Shown: positions 37,479 through 46,573, counted from the stretch's first letter. The stretch is DNA of 57,300 bases from VGLO01 sp964599285 (GCA_964599285.1 CAZREI010000006.1:1-57300); one strand, 5' to 3'. The notes: generated by a model from the sequence alone, not told the origin. Numbers and translations are program-made.

Positions 37479-38729
37479 TTATAACTCTTGCCAGCTGACC
37501 ACTTTCCAGCCGCCGCCTGGGCCGCCGGAAAAATAAATGTTGACCACGCCGTTGCTGTACTGGATTTTGGAATTTGGCTGCATGGTCACCTTGTAACCGG
37601 TCAGCTCAAGAGCGGAAACGTTGTTGGAAAGCTGAATGCCGCCGGCCGTGGTGTAAAACACCGCGCCAGTTGACCCGTTGCTGACGATGATGGCCGAATC
37701 GGAAGTATTGGTGGAAAGGAATAAAAGGTAGCTTCCGGTCTGGCCAGACCCGGAAAAAGTGTTGCCGTTGCCGGTGTTAATCAGCCCGTCTGATAAAAGC
37801 ACGCCGCCCAGCGACCCGTAGGAACTGGAAAGTTTTATGGTGTCGGTGTTGCCCAGGGTGATGTTGCCGGTCACGTAAATGGTGCCGGTCATGGTCAAAA
37901 TATCGCTGTTGCCAAAGTTCAAGTCTCCGGAAATTTTGCACGGCCCCATGGTAACGGTTTTATTGTTGTGATTTAAATCATCTACGCTTGAGCTTGGGCA
38001 TTCGGTAGAGGCTTCGGTTTTCCAGTCATCAACCTGGTCTTGGGGAATAGGCAAGGGCTGCTCGGAAATTTCACTGGATTGCACCGTGGTGGTGCCGCGC
38101 ACGGTGCAGGTGTGGGTTCCGCCGGTCACGTAGGTTAAATTATTAACGCTGGCCGGAGACAGACAACTGTACACAAAAGCGTTGCCGGTAACATACACGC
38201 CACTGATGCTGTTGCCATTGCCTGACACAATGGCATCGTTATCAATGGTTCCCGTTCCGGAAATATTACCGCCCGAAAACACATTCCCCATAATTTCACT
38301 GCCATTGCTCATGACCAAGCCGCCTTCGCCGATTTCCACCCCGTAGTAAAAAGAAAGATTGGAACTGTCTGGCGCGTACACCACCTGCAAGTTTTTAATA
38401 AACCCATTATTGGAGCCCTGGGAAGTAATGGCACGCGATCCGCCAACGATGGCGGGAATAGTAACTTTGGCGCTGGAGTTGCCAATATTCAACGTATACG
38501 TTGCGGCGGCCATTTGCGGAGCGCTTTTTAAACGGATCAATGCGTCTTCGGCGCCGGCCTGGGCGGTGTAGTAAGATTGGGTGGCGGCGATGGCCGTGGT
38601 GGAAATTCTCTGGCGCTCAAAAATCAAAAGCCCCATGCTCATGGCAACGGTCAGCATGAAAATCAAAATGGCCAGGGTGACCAAGGAAGCGACAAAACCC
38701 TTTTGATTGAAGTTTTTTGATTTTTCCAT
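37479..38729 (-). CDS. PilX-like pilus protein with beta-helix domain
   Basis: 416 residues. The N-terminus QKGFVASLVTLAILIFMLTV is like PilX/minor-pilin membrane anchors, without the Glu5 of true pilins. The rest is Gly/Asn/Ser/Thr-rich with repeated short strands (GNGNSISGVYVTGNAFVY; GNSDILTMTGTIYVTGNI), which suggests a right-handed beta-helix. Four Cys lie in two close groups. Probably exposed at the pilus tip or on the cell surface. Confidence 0.75.
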   Translation of the reverse strand: MEKSKNFNQKGFVASLVTLAILIFMLTVAMSMGLLIFERQRISTTAIAATQSYYTAQAGAEDALIRLKSAPQMAAATYTLNIGNSSAKVTIPAIVGGSRAITSQGSNNGFIKNLQVVYAPDSSNLSFYYGVEIGEGGLVMSNGSEIMGNVFSGGNISGTGTIDNDAIVSGNGNSISGVYVTGNAFVYSCLSPASVNNLTYVTGGTHTCTVRGTTTVQSSEISEQPLPIPQDQVDDWKTEASTECPSSSVDDLNHNNKTVTMGPCKISGDLNFGNSDILTMTGTIYVTGNITLGNTDTIKLSSSYGSLGGVLLSDGLINTGNGNTFSGSGQTGSYLLFLSTNTSDSAIIVSNGSTGAVFYTTAGGIQLSNNVSALELTGYKVTMQPNSKIQYSNGVVNIYFSGGPGGGWKVVSWQEL

Positions 38730-38763
38730 TTTCTTATGCGATGCTAATTGAAGAAATTAGTTG

Positions 38764-38887
38764 CTGGAAATTTGAAATTGGTAATAGAAAAACCTGAAAT
38801 TGGAAATTGGTAACGCGCGTTCGGCTTTCCATTTTCTATTTTCCAATTTCCATTACCATTTTCCATTTTCTATCAACTATTTTCCAC
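38764..38887. repeat. Inverted array of TTGGAAA-type 7-mers
   Basis: Left units GGAAATT, TGAAATT, GGTAATA, GAAATT, GGAAATT, GGTAA; right units TTCCATT, TTCTATT, TTCCAAT, TTCCATT, ACCATT, TTCCATT, TTCTATC. Loop ACGCGCGTTCGGC. A very clear example of the 7-base period. Confidence 0.85.
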
Positions 38888-38904
38888 TTGTTGGCATCGC
38901 ATTA

Positions 38905-39411
38905 TTAGTAGCTTCTCAAGCCAGCCGTAGATGTGACCTGGACCGATGGTTTTTGCCCATTTACCGCCGTACCATATTGCAACGTCAAGTCAATTTTTAT
39001 CGACGAAAATCCGTTGTTGGCAATTTGGGTAAATGCCAGGTTGCTAACTTCGGTGGTTTCTGAAGTCAGGAAAATCGGCGTTTGCGATTCTTTTTTTAAA
39101 CACAAGCGCGTCCCGCAGATGAAAAAATCAATATAGGTATCAGCTTCGCCGCTTGGCAAGTATCGCAGCGTTTCCAACGAAAGCTGGCTGGAAGTAGTTG
39201 TGGACGTGTAAATGCTTTTGGCGCCGTTGATTTCATAACTGATGATTTCCAAAGCTCGGCGGGCGTTTTCCAGGGCTTCCCGGTCGCCTTTTGATTGGGC
39301 ATCAGCCTGCAAAAAATAAAACATAAAAGAACTGGCGGTTACCAAAACAATGGCCAGCAAAGCAATGTAAATGATGATTTCGACCATGGTAAAACCGTCT
39401 CCATGAAACAT
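38905..39411 (-). CDS. Prepilin-like protein (PilW/GspJ type)
   Basis: 168 residues from ATG 39411. Prepilin leader MFHGDG before FTMVEIIIYIALLAIV, with the Glu5 of type IV pilins. A longer frame to 39480 would translate the upstream repeat. The C-terminal domain has one Cys pair (FFICGTRLCLK). Likely a minor pilin; position between PilV- and PilX-like genes fits. Confidence 0.8.
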   Translation of the reverse strand: MFHGDGFTMVEIIIYIALLAIVLVTASSFMFYFLQADAQSKGDREALENARRALEIISYEINGAKSIYTSTTTSSQLSLETLRYLPSGEADTYIDFFICGTRLCLKKESQTPIFLTSETTEVSNLAFTQIANNGFSSIKIDLTLQYGTAVNGQKPSVQVTSTAGLRSY

Positions 39412-39479
39412 GGAACATGAAACATGAAACAAGCGACGGTGTTTTTTGTTATGTGTTATGTGTTCCATGTTACGTGACA
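39402..39479. repeat. Empty CATGAAA 7-mer cassette
   Basis: Left CATGAAA-CATGGAA-CATGAAA-CATGAAA, loop CAAGCGACGGTG, right GTTATGT-GTTATGT-GTTCCAT-GTTACGT. Same arms as the gene-carrying cassette at 39957. The left arm also encodes the start and leader of the pilin. Confidence 0.85.
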
Positions 39480-39959
39480 TTACTTCCAGTTGGTAAAATA
39501 GCTGACCAGGCTTAGGGTTCTGGTGCTTGATGCAACGGTAACGGTAACCTTGCGGGTATTGGGATCGTCACGCGCGGCGTTGTAGGTGCTTTCAATATTC
39601 TGCGTGGTTGGGTCTCGCGAAACTTTGTCAACAATAATTTTGCGGGTAAAAAGTCCCACCGTTTCCGTGCCCGAAACAATATTCCACTTGTTGGGAGTCG
39701 CGCTCGTGTCCAACAAAGGGTAGTAAGCGTTGCCGATGGCAAGCGTGCCAAGGCCGCCGGTCCCCCAACTACTGCCATCGCGAAAACTCCTGACCGCTTC
39801 CATGGATTCCTTCATCAAAAAGTTTGCCTGTTCATTTTGCCGTATGGACGTGGAAGTTTTAACCGATAGGCCACCCACATCCAGCAAAATGGCAAAAGCG
39901 ATGCTGATGACCATGACAGCGATGAAAACCTCCAGCAAAATAGAGCCTTTTTGCTTCAT
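39480..39959 (-). CDS. Prepilin-like protein (PilV type)
   Basis: 159 residues from ATG 39959. Leader MKQKG, then SILLEVFIAVMVISIAFAIL with Glu5, a type III signal sequence for PilD. The body carries NEQANFLMKESMEAVRSFRD, the helix usual for PilV-like minor pilins. Stop codon abuts the next cassette. Confidence 0.8.
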   Translation of the reverse strand: MKQKGSILLEVFIAVMVISIAFAILLDVGGLSVKTSTSIRQNEQANFLMKESMEAVRSFRDGSSWGTGGLGTLAIGNAYYPLLDTSATPNKWNIVSGTETVGLFTRKIIVDKVSRDPTTQNIESTYNAARDDPNTRKVTVTVASSTRTLSLVSYFTNWK

Positions 39960-40360
39960 GGAACATGGAACATGGAACATGGAACAGACTAAACTTTTTG
40001 AATGGTAACCCATAACATTTTACCAATTTCCTCACTTAATGATATTGCTTTTTTATAATCTTCTTCGCTTACATATCCTTCAACTAATGAAAAATGCAAA
40101 AGGTATTTTGATTCTTTTAAGGAACCGTATGCAATCTCCAAAAAGTTTTTGTATACCTTATCTCTTCTCCTTGCATAGCCTTCTATGTAGTTAAGAATGA
40201 TAGAAAGCGCGGCTCTGCGTAATTGGGAAATTACACCATAGAGTTCGTCCTTAGGAAAATTTTTTGTGATTTTATACACCAAATGCACGAATTCATCCAT
40301 TTTAATCTTAAGTCTCTCATGAAATGTTTGTTCCATGTTATGTGTTACATGTTACATGAT
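39957..40360 (-). mobile_element. CATGGAA 7-mer cassette carrying a four-helix-bundle gene
   Basis: Left arm 39957-39987 (four CATGGAA units), gene 39989-40336, right arm 40328-40360 (GTTCCAT-GTTATGT-GTTACAT-GTTACAT). The ATG of the gene is part of the right arm. Empty versions stand at 39402, 41230 and 42517 between neighbouring pil genes, so the cassette can exist with or without the gene. Confidence 0.75.
39989..40336 (-). CDS. Four-helix-bundle protein (S23/IVS family), copy 1
   Basis: 115 residues, helical. The family pattern is clear: VHLVYKITKNFPKDELYGVI then SQLRRAALSIILNYIEGYAR and NFLEIAYGSLKESKYLL. Such proteins are encoded in intervening sequences of 23S rRNA genes and elsewhere; their role is unknown and they may bind nucleic acid. 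It is about 60 percent identical by eye to the copy at 54571. Unusual here is the host: a pil operon, between two pilin genes, inside inverted 7-mer arms. Confidence 0.88.
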   Translation of the reverse strand: MEQTFHERLKIKMDEFVHLVYKITKNFPKDELYGVISQLRRAALSIILNYIEGYARRRDKVYKNFLEIAYGSLKESKYLLHFSLVEGYVSEEDYKKAISLSEEIGKMLWVTIQKV

Positions 40361-41239
40361 CTACTGCCATGCAAATCCGTTTACATAGATGGAATGAAAA
40401 TTGGTGGTACGGCCATCGGCTGAATATTCAACCAGTGTGCCGGTATTATCGCCCGACAGGGAAACGGTCAGGCTGACACTGTTGAGCCTGGTATCGCGGA
40501 AAATGGAAAACTGGGTGTCGGCACTATTTAATTTTAAGGTATGGATCCTGATAGTTTGATTCGCGTTATTGATGGCAAAGGTTCCCGTCCAGTCAAACTG
40601 ACCGTTGATTAAAAAATTGCTTAGGGGAATAGTTTCGGTGGTGGTGCCATTGAAAACCAGTACCAAGTTTTCGCTAGCGGTGGTAATGGTTCTTGAATAG
40701 GTAAAATCCACGTGGCGGGAATCTTTTACGCGGGTATCGGCGGCGGGTGAAGGCGCCAAAAATCCGATCACTCCCGAATTATCCACGTAAATAATTTTAG
40801 ACTGGCTATGGTCGTCTTGAAAATCCAACGATATATTGCCGGCGTTGGCAGTGGATCCGGTCAGCCGGTCAAAGACCACTTGATTGGCATTTCCGCTGGC
40901 ATTGGTAGTATTGATTTGGGAAAATTCAACGTTACTGCCAACTGAATAGATTTTGTCGTAACTGGTATCGCGGCTGGCATAATTTGCCCCCTTAAATAAA
41001 ATGTACTGGTCTGGAGAAGTGGCGGTATTAAAATAAATTCCGTACTGGCTATTGTTTTCCGAAGCCAGGGTTTTGTTTTGGGCGACCCGCAAAATATTGA
41101 TAACTTCCTGGGCCGTGTCGTCAAGCTGGGGAGTTTTTAACAGCGACACGAGGCTGGGAATGGCAATAGCTCCAAGGACAACCAAAATCGCCAGGGAGAC
41201 GAGAAGCTCTATCATGGTAAAGCCTTCTTCATGGAACAT
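40361..41239 (-). CDS. Prepilin-like protein (GspH type)
   Basis: 292 residues from ATG 41239. Leader MFHEEG, then FTMIELLVSLAILVVLGAIA with Glu5; this is the best type IV pilin N-terminus of the set. The helix continues as VISLLKTPQLDDTAQEVINI-like LRVAQNKTLAS. The long C-terminal part is rich in short beta strands and has no Cys. A frame to 41296 would translate the repeat. Second gene after pilC. Confidence 0.83.
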   Translation of the reverse strand: MFHEEGFTMIELLVSLAILVVLGAIAIPSLVSLLKTPQLDDTAQEVINILRVAQNKTLASENNSQYGIYFNTATSPDQYILFKGANYASRDTSYDKIYSVGSNVEFSQINTTNASGNANQVVFDRLTGSTANAGNISLDFQDDHSQSKIIYVDNSGVIGFLAPSPAADTRVKDSRHVDFTYSRTITTASENLVLVFNGTTTETIPLSNFLINGQFDWTGTFAINNANQTIRIHTLKLNSADTQFSIFRDTRLNSVSLTVSLSGDNTGTLVEYSADGRTTNFHSIYVNGFAWQ

Positions 41240-41300
41240 GAAACATGAAACATGAAACAAACGAAAAGTTTTGTTGTTATGTGTTATGTGTTCCATGTTA
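41230..41300. repeat. Empty CATGAAA 7-mer cassette
   Basis: Left CATGGAA-CATGAAA-CATGAAA-CATGAAA, loop CAAACGAAAAGTTTTG, right TTGTTAT-GTGTTAT-GTGTTCC-ATGTTAT. It lies between pilC and the GspH-like gene and overlaps the leader of that pilin. Confidence 0.85.
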
Positions 41301-42512
41301 TATGCTTTTTAGCGACGAGTACATCGGTTCAATGATAGAAATGGCAAAGAAGGCGACCACTAGGCCCAAAAAAACCAGTAAAATAGGTTCAATAATCACC
41401 GAAAAGTTTTTGGTTTCATCAATGACTTCCTGTTCGTAAAATTCCGACAGTTTTTTCAGCACCACGGACGTTTTTCCGGTCTCCTCTCCAACCTCCATCA
41501 TGTCCAAGGCACCGAATGGGAAAATGTTGGCGTAAGGCTTGAGAGCGCTGGACAGCTTGTCTCCTTTTTTGACTCTTTCCAAGGCGTCGCGCAAAGCATT
41601 TTTAAAATAAACGCTGCTGGCGCTGTCTGAAGTAATTTCCAGCGACCGCACCAGGGAAATACCCGAAGAATTAAGCGAGCTGAGTGACCGGATAATCACC
41701 GCTGAATTTACCTTTTTGATAAAGGGAGCCAAGAGCGGCATTTTGATCAATATTGTGTCCCGCACCCATCGCCCCAGCTTGGTTTTCATGGCCATAAAAT
41801 ACCCCCAAACCGCCCCGACCGGAACTACCAATGACAAGTACCAATATTTTTGCGAATAGGTTCCCAAAGCAATTAAAATCCGTGTGTAAATGGGCAAGGG
41901 AATACCCATCCCCAGCAAAAACGAATTGAATTTTGGCAATACAAACGTTGACACCACCACCCCGATGCCACCCATGACAATCAAAATAATGCAAGGGTAA
42001 ATGAGCGCGCCCCGAATTTTGGATTTTAATTCATGGGCACGATCCATGTGCGTGGACAAAATTTCAAAAATTTCTTCCAGGGTTCCCGATTCCTCGCCGA
42101 TTTTTACCATGCTCACAAAAAAGTCATTGAACACTTTAGGGTAGCGGGCCAGGGCGTCCGAAAACGTTTCCCCTTTGTTCAGGCGCGCGTCAATGTCCGC
42201 CATGATGGCTTTTAACTTTTTATTCTTGGCTTGCTTGGACAAAATATCAAAAATTTTGACCAGCGACAGCCCCGCCCCAAACATAATCCAGAGGTTTCGG
42301 GTCATCATGATTTTTTCCACCGATGAGACGCCAAGCGAGGGGATAAAGGAATCCAAGGTCATTTTTTTCTTCTCTTCTTCTGAAACTGCTTCAATCAAAA
42401 ACAGGTCCTGGTGCTTGAGGCTTTGGGCCAGGGCATGCAGATCCTTGGCAAATAGGTTGCCAATCTGGGTTTGGCCGTCAAACGACTTGGCGGTGTAAAA
42501 ATAGGTAGGCAT
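41298..42512 (-). CDS. pilC: Type IV pilus platform protein PilC
   Basis: 404 residues with two T2SSF domains (about 68-190 and 270-395). Conserved segments: FSDALARYPKVFNDFFVSMV, KIGEESGTLEEIFEIL, and the second copy EVGEETGKTSVVLKKLSEFY. Three membrane helices (about 168-190, 217-238, 375-396). The N-terminal 65 residues form the small domain that meets PilB. It follows pilB across an empty cassette. Confidence 0.94.
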   Translation of the reverse strand: MPTYFYTAKSFDGQTQIGNLFAKDLHALAQSLKHQDLFLIEAVSEEEKKKMTLDSFIPSLGVSSVEKIMMTRNLWIMFGAGLSLVKIFDILSKQAKNKKLKAIMADIDARLNKGETFSDALARYPKVFNDFFVSMVKIGEESGTLEEIFEILSTHMDRAHELKSKIRGALIYPCIILIVMGGIGVVVSTFVLPKFNSFLLGMGIPLPIYTRILIALGTYSQKYWYLSLVVPVGAVWGYFMAMKTKLGRWVRDTILIKMPLLAPFIKKVNSAVIIRSLSSLNSSGISLVRSLEITSDSASSVYFKNALRDALERVKKGDKLSSALKPYANIFPFGALDMMEVGEETGKTSVVLKKLSEFYEQEVIDETKNFSVIIEPILLVFLGLVVAFFAISIIEPMYSSLKSI

Positions 42513-42516
42513 TCAT

Positions 42517-42597
42517 CATGGAACATGAAACATGGAACATGAAACAAAACTACGACGTCGTCTTTTTGTTATGTGTTCCATGTTATATGTTATGTGA
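42517..42597. repeat. Empty CATGGAA/CATGAAA 7-mer cassette
   Basis: Left CATGGAA-CATGAAA-CATGGAA-CATGAAA, loop CTACGACGTCGTC (itself palindromic), right TTGTTAT-GTGTTCC-ATGTTAT-ATGTTAT. Between pilB and pilC. Confidence 0.85.
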
Positions 42598-42598
42598 G

Positions 42599-44365
42599 TT
42601 ACTCGGTGATGACGCGCAAAATCTCTTCTATGGACGTCAAGCCTTGCGCCGCTTTGACAAAACCGTCTTCAATCATGGTTCGCATCCCTTCTTTGATAGC
42701 CTGGTTGGCAATGTCGCGGGTGGTGGCTTTTTTGACAATCAAATCCCTGATCGGCTCGCTCACTTTCAAAACTTCCACAATGCCAACTCGCCCCTTGTAA
42801 CCATCAGAGCCATCGGTGGAAGCCTTGGGCTTGTAAAACTGAATGTCTTTTACGGTTGCCTTGGCTGGCAGGACTTTGTCTTCTTTTAAAAATTGCAGGA
42901 CTCTTTGCAAGCTGCAGTATTTTTCCAAGTTTTTCAAATCGGCAGCGCCCGGTCGGTAGGCTACTTTTTCTCCGGAAAATTTTCTGACCAGCCGCTGGGC
43001 AATAATTAAGTCCGCGGTTGAAGAAATCAAAAACGGCTCGGCCTTCATGTCAATCAGTCGGGGAATGGCGCCGGCGGCTTGCGTGGTGTGCAGGGTGGAC
43101 AGCACCAGGTGGCCGGTCAGCGCGGCGTTGATGGCTAAACTGGCCGTTTCATCGTCGCGGATTTCGCCCACCATAATGACATCCGGGTCCTGGCGAACCA
43201 GAACCCGAAGCCCTGCGGCAAAGGTTAAATTTATCTGGGTGTTGACCTGGGTTTGGTTGATGCGCGGCATCCGGTATTCAATGGGGTCTTCAACGGTGGA
43301 AATATTGACTTCGGGCGTGTTTAAAATTTCCATCATGGCATATAAGGTAGTGGTTTTTCCGGAACCGGTGGGCCCGGTAATTAAAATCATACCGGAAGAC
43401 TTTTGCAAGCTGTCTTGAATTTGCTGCAGCATTTTTCCGGCAAATCCTAATTTATCCAGCGAAGAAGATTTGGTGTTTTCGGCCAGAAGCCTCATCACAA
43501 TTTTCTCACCGTTAAAAACCGGCAGAACCGAAACCCTGACCGAGTATTTAAACTCATCAGTTTCAATTTTAAACCGGCCGTCCTGGGGCAAACGATGTTC
43601 GTCAAGTTTTAAATTAGAAAGCACCTTGATGCGCGCCACAATGCCAAGAGCCGTGGCAATGGGCAGGGCCATGGCGTCGTGCAAAATGCCGTCTACCCGA
43701 TAGCGCACCACCACTTCTTTTTCCAGCGGCTCAATGTGCACATCAGAAGCTCCCTGCAAAATGGCGTGCTTAAGCAGCGTGTCCACGATTTTGATAATGG
43801 GAATATCTTCGGACGCTTTTTTTATATCGCCGGGTTTGGGCAGATTTTCTGTATCATCGCCATCGGACGATTTTTGAATATTTAACGTTTCATCACTGCT
43901 TTTTATGATGTCTTTGAATTCTATGTCCAGGGTTTTTTGGTACTGGGCCAGGGCGTTTTTGATGCTTTCGGGCGTGGTCAGGCGCGCCAGAATTTTTACC
44001 GACGGCATGGTTTTTTCAATAAACTCAATGGTGCGCAAGTCATCGGGGTCTACCATGGCCACTTCCAAATTGTCGCCCCGCTTGCGGAAAGCCACGATGT
44101 TGTGAGCCTTGGCAATGGACTGGGGAATGATGGTCAAAACTTCGGGCGCAATGGATTCGTTTTCCAGGTTAATAAAGGGAACTCCCAGCAAATAGGCTTC
44201 TATTTTGATCAGCTCTTTTTTGGAAATTAAATTATCGGACACCAAAACATCCCCGACTGCTTTGCCGCTGTCCTGGCTTTTTTTGAGCGCCTTGGCAAAC
44301 TGGTCTTCGTTGATCAGTCCGGCTTCCAAAATAAATTTTAAGAGTTTCTTGGGCTCAACCTTCAT
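42599..44365 (-). CDS. pilB: Type IV pilus extension ATPase PilB
   Basis: 588 residues. The N-terminal MshEN-like domain (about 1-150) binds regulators in related proteins. The ATPase core has Walker A ITGPTGSGKTTTLYAMM, Asp box and Walker B VGEIRDDETASLAI, and the His box HLVLSTLHTTQAAGAIPRL, given here in two parts. The usual CxxC...CxxC zinc site is missing: after RLVRKFSGEKVAYRPGAAD the only Cys nearby is in EKYCSLQ. First gene of the leftward operon. Confidence 0.93.
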   Translation of the reverse strand: MKVEPKKLLKFILEAGLINEDQFAKALKKSQDSGKAVGDVLVSDNLISKKELIKIEAYLLGVPFINLENESIAPEVLTIIPQSIAKAHNIVAFRKRGDNLEVAMVDPDDLRTIEFIEKTMPSVKILARLTTPESIKNALAQYQKTLDIEFKDIIKSSDETLNIQKSSDGDDTENLPKPGDIKKASEDIPIIKIVDTLLKHAILQGASDVHIEPLEKEVVVRYRVDGILHDAMALPIATALGIVARIKVLSNLKLDEHRLPQDGRFKIETDEFKYSVRVSVLPVFNGEKIVMRLLAENTKSSSLDKLGFAGKMLQQIQDSLQKSSGMILITGPTGSGKTTTLYAMMEILNTPEVNISTVEDPIEYRMPRINQTQVNTQINLTFAAGLRVLVRQDPDVIMVGEIRDDETASLAINAALTGHLVLSTLHTTQAAGAIPRLIDMKAEPFLISSTADLIIAQRLVRKFSGEKVAYRPGAADLKNLEKYCSLQRVLQFLKEDKVLPAKATVKDIQFYKPKASTDGSDGYKGRVGIVEVLKVSEPIRDLIVKKATTRDIANQAIKEGMRTMIEDGFVKAAQGLTSIEEILRVITE

Positions 44366-44387
44366 AATTTATTGCGATAAATTTCCT

Positions 44388-44470
44388 ACCAATTACGAAT
44401 GCTCCCGAATTACGAATGTACGAATTTACCGCATCGTATTCGTAATTCGGGAGCATTCGTAATTCGTAGG
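44388..44470. repeat. Inverted array around ATTACGAATGCTCCCGAATTACGAAT
   Basis: Two nearly perfect ~33-base arms: CCTACxAATTACGAAT, GCTCCCGAATTACGAAT and their complements. It sits between the divergent pilB and infB regions and may carry promoters in the A/T-rich flanks. 44471-44531 shows nothing else. Confidence 0.8.
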
Positions 44471-44531
44471 ATATTCTATAATTATAGCACATATAAAAAT
44501 GCAATAAAAAAAGCCGATGTGGAAAACCAAA

Positions 44532-44671
44532 TTAGTTTTTGGTTTTAGGTTTCAGCCGCGCGCCCAGAGACGGGGCGCGCGGCCTGTTGGTTAAAGTTGT
44601 GGGGTTGTCGGTTTTAAAACTAGAAACTTCTTAACCTTAAACTTTAAACTTTAAACTAAAAACTATAAAAA
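44532..44671. repeat. Inverted TTTAAAC 7-mer array with nested GC palindrome
   Basis: Left TAGTTTT-TGGTTTT-AGGTTTC, right TTAAACT-TTAAACT-TTAAACT-AAAAACT. Between them a GCCGCGCGCCC / GGGCGCGCGGC palindrome (about 44554-44583). Confidence 0.8.
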
Positions 44672-44708
44672 CGTTGAATCTTAGACTAAATTAAGATAGA
44701 ATGCTTAC

Positions 44709-46337
44709 ATGATTAAAAAAGAAAAACCTTCCACAAAACCTGTGGCAAAGCCTCGGACAAAAAAGGTTGCTGTTCCGGCAAAAAAACCCAAACAGAGCCC
44801 TGCTCCCAAGGTAAAGCCAGAAACTCAAGTCACTCAAAAAGCCGCACCAGTATTATGGCAACGGCCGCCGGTGGTGGTGGTTTTGGGACACGTGGATCAT
44901 GGCAAAAGCTCACTTCTGGAAGCTATCAAAGATTTTAACATCACCAAAAAAGAATCTGGTGGCATCACCCAGCATATCGGCGCTTACGAGGTAGAACACC
45001 ATTCCAAAAAAATTACCTTTATTGACACGCCAGGCCACGAAGCGTTTTCCGCCATGCGAACTCGCGGCGCCAGCGTAGCTGATGTTGCTTTGCTGGTGGT
45101 GGACGCCGCCCAATCCGTCCAGCCCCAAACCAAAGAGGCCATCGGAGCGATTAAAAAAGCGGGTATTCCCATGATTGTGGTGTTAAATAAAATTGACTTG
45201 CCCAATGCCGACCCGGAAAAAATCAAACGCGAACTGGCCAACATTGATGTGTTGGTAGAATCCATGGGTGGCGCCATTCCGTCGGTCAAGGTTTCGGCCA
45301 AAGAAAAAACCGGCATCGATGAATTGTTGGAAATGATTTTGCTGGTGGCGGAAATGCAAGCTTTGGTGGCGGATATTAACGCTCCGGCCGAAGGCCTGGT
45401 CATAGAATCGTACATGGATAAATTAAAAGGCCCCATCGCCACGGTCATTGTTGAAAAGGGAACTTTGCGCGCCAAAGACATCATCGCCACCGACTTGGCC
45501 ATGGCCAAAATTAAATCCCTGCAAGATTTTGCGGGCCATGGCATAGAAAAAGCCTTGCCCAGCCAGCCGGCGGTGGTGCTGGGATTTGAAAAAGTTCCGG
45601 GCGTGGGAGAAAAATTTAAGACCTACCAAACTGCCGACCAAGCCGCGGCTCACTTAAAAATAGAATCTCAAAAACGGGAGGTAAATACCACGGTGCTTGA
45701 GGCGGCTGGCGACAAAAAAATCGTCAATATTATTTTGAAGGGAGACGTGTTCGGATCCATTGAAGCCATTGAGGGAATGCTAAAAAGTTTGCCCCAAGAC
45801 CAAGTGATTTTGCGCATTTTAAAAACCGAAGTGGGGGATATCAACGAAACCGACGCCAAATTAGCCGAAACCGCCAAAGCATTGATTATTGGCTTTCGCG
45901 TCAAAATTTTGCCCGAAGTTTTGCAAGTTATGCGGGCGGACACCCAAAAAAAAGTGAGGATAAAAACGTTTGACATTATTTATGAATTGATTCAGGAAAT
46001 CCGCAATGGCATGGAAAAATCGCTGGAAGCGGAAACGGTGCGCCGCGATGTGGGGAAAATCAAGGCGCTGATTATCTTTTTTGCCGAAAAAAACCGCCAA
46101 ATTGTGGGCGGAAAAATCACCGAAGGCGAAATTAAAAAAGGACTGAAGCTGGACGTTTTCAGAGCCGATGCCAAAATTGGCGCCGGCAGAATTATCAATT
46201 TACAGCGTGATAAAAAAGACATGGACTTGCTGAAAAAGGGAGACGAATGCGGCATTTTATTTGAAGGAAACGTGAAGGTTGAAAAAAATGACATCTTGGC
46301 GGCTTACGTGGAGGAGAGGCAAAAAGGAGTTCTTTAG
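44709..46337 (+). CDS. infB: Translation initiation factor IF-2
   Basis: A 542-residue GTPase that brings fMet-tRNA to the 30S subunit. G1 VVLGHVDHGKSSLLEAI (about 57-73), G2/G3 around GGITQHIGAYEV and DTPGHEAFSAMRTRG, G4 VVLNKIDL, G5 in VSAKEKTG. Domain II and C-terminal domains follow. The N-terminal region before the G domain is only about 50 basic, Pro/Lys-rich residues, far shorter than in E. coli. It starts 38 bases after a repeat cassette. In many bacteria it forms an operon with rbfA, as here. Confidence 0.95.
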   Translation: MIKKEKPSTKPVAKPRTKKVAVPAKKPKQSPAPKVKPETQVTQKAAPVLWQRPPVVVVLGHVDHGKSSLLEAIKDFNITKKESGGITQHIGAYEVEHHSKKITFIDTPGHEAFSAMRTRGASVADVALLVVDAAQSVQPQTKEAIGAIKKAGIPMIVVLNKIDLPNADPEKIKRELANIDVLVESMGGAIPSVKVSAKEKTGIDELLEMILLVAEMQALVADINAPAEGLVIESYMDKLKGPIATVIVEKGTLRAKDIIATDLAMAKIKSLQDFAGHGIEKALPSQPAVVLGFEKVPGVGEKFKTYQTADQAAAHLKIESQKREVNTTVLEAAGDKKIVNIILKGDVFGSIEAIEGMLKSLPQDQVILRILKTEVGDINETDAKLAETAKALIIGFRVKILPEVLQVMRADTQKKVRIKTFDIIYELIQEIRNGMEKSLEAETVRRDVGKIKALIIFFAEKNRQIVGGKITEGEIKKGLKLDVFRADAKIGAGRIINLQRDKKDMDLLKKGDECGILFEGNVKVEKNDILAAYVEERQKGVL

Positions 46338-46339
46338 CG

Positions 46340-46566
46340 AATTATTCTAATTGTTCTAATTGACCTAATTATTCTAAACCGTACCGTCATTGCGAGTCGC
46401 AGCGAAGCAATCTTCACTCTTTCGTCATTGCGAGTCGCAGCGTGGTCCCGATGGCGTAACCATCAGGGATCCCGTATGTCGCCGAGGCGGCATCGGGACA
46501 ATCCAGCCCATTCGTATATTAGTAAAATTTGTATATTGTTTTAGATTTGTATATTCGTGATTACTC
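46340..46566. repeat. Composite repeat between infB and rbfA
   Basis: Left: one arm of the ATTATTCTA 9-mer family (46340-46376). Middle: two GTCATTGCGAG repeats (46385 and 46420) with an inserted GATGGCG...CGCCGAGGCGGCATC palindrome. Right: an ATTCGTATATT array arm ending GTGATTACTCC, the same as at 31805-31845. Three families abut or are nested. Confidence 0.8.
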
Positions 46567-46573
46567 CAAATCT

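Noticed and set aside
38764..38887. Possible CRISPR array
   Set aside because: Units are only 7 bases, imperfect, mirrored and without spacers; no cas gene in the window.
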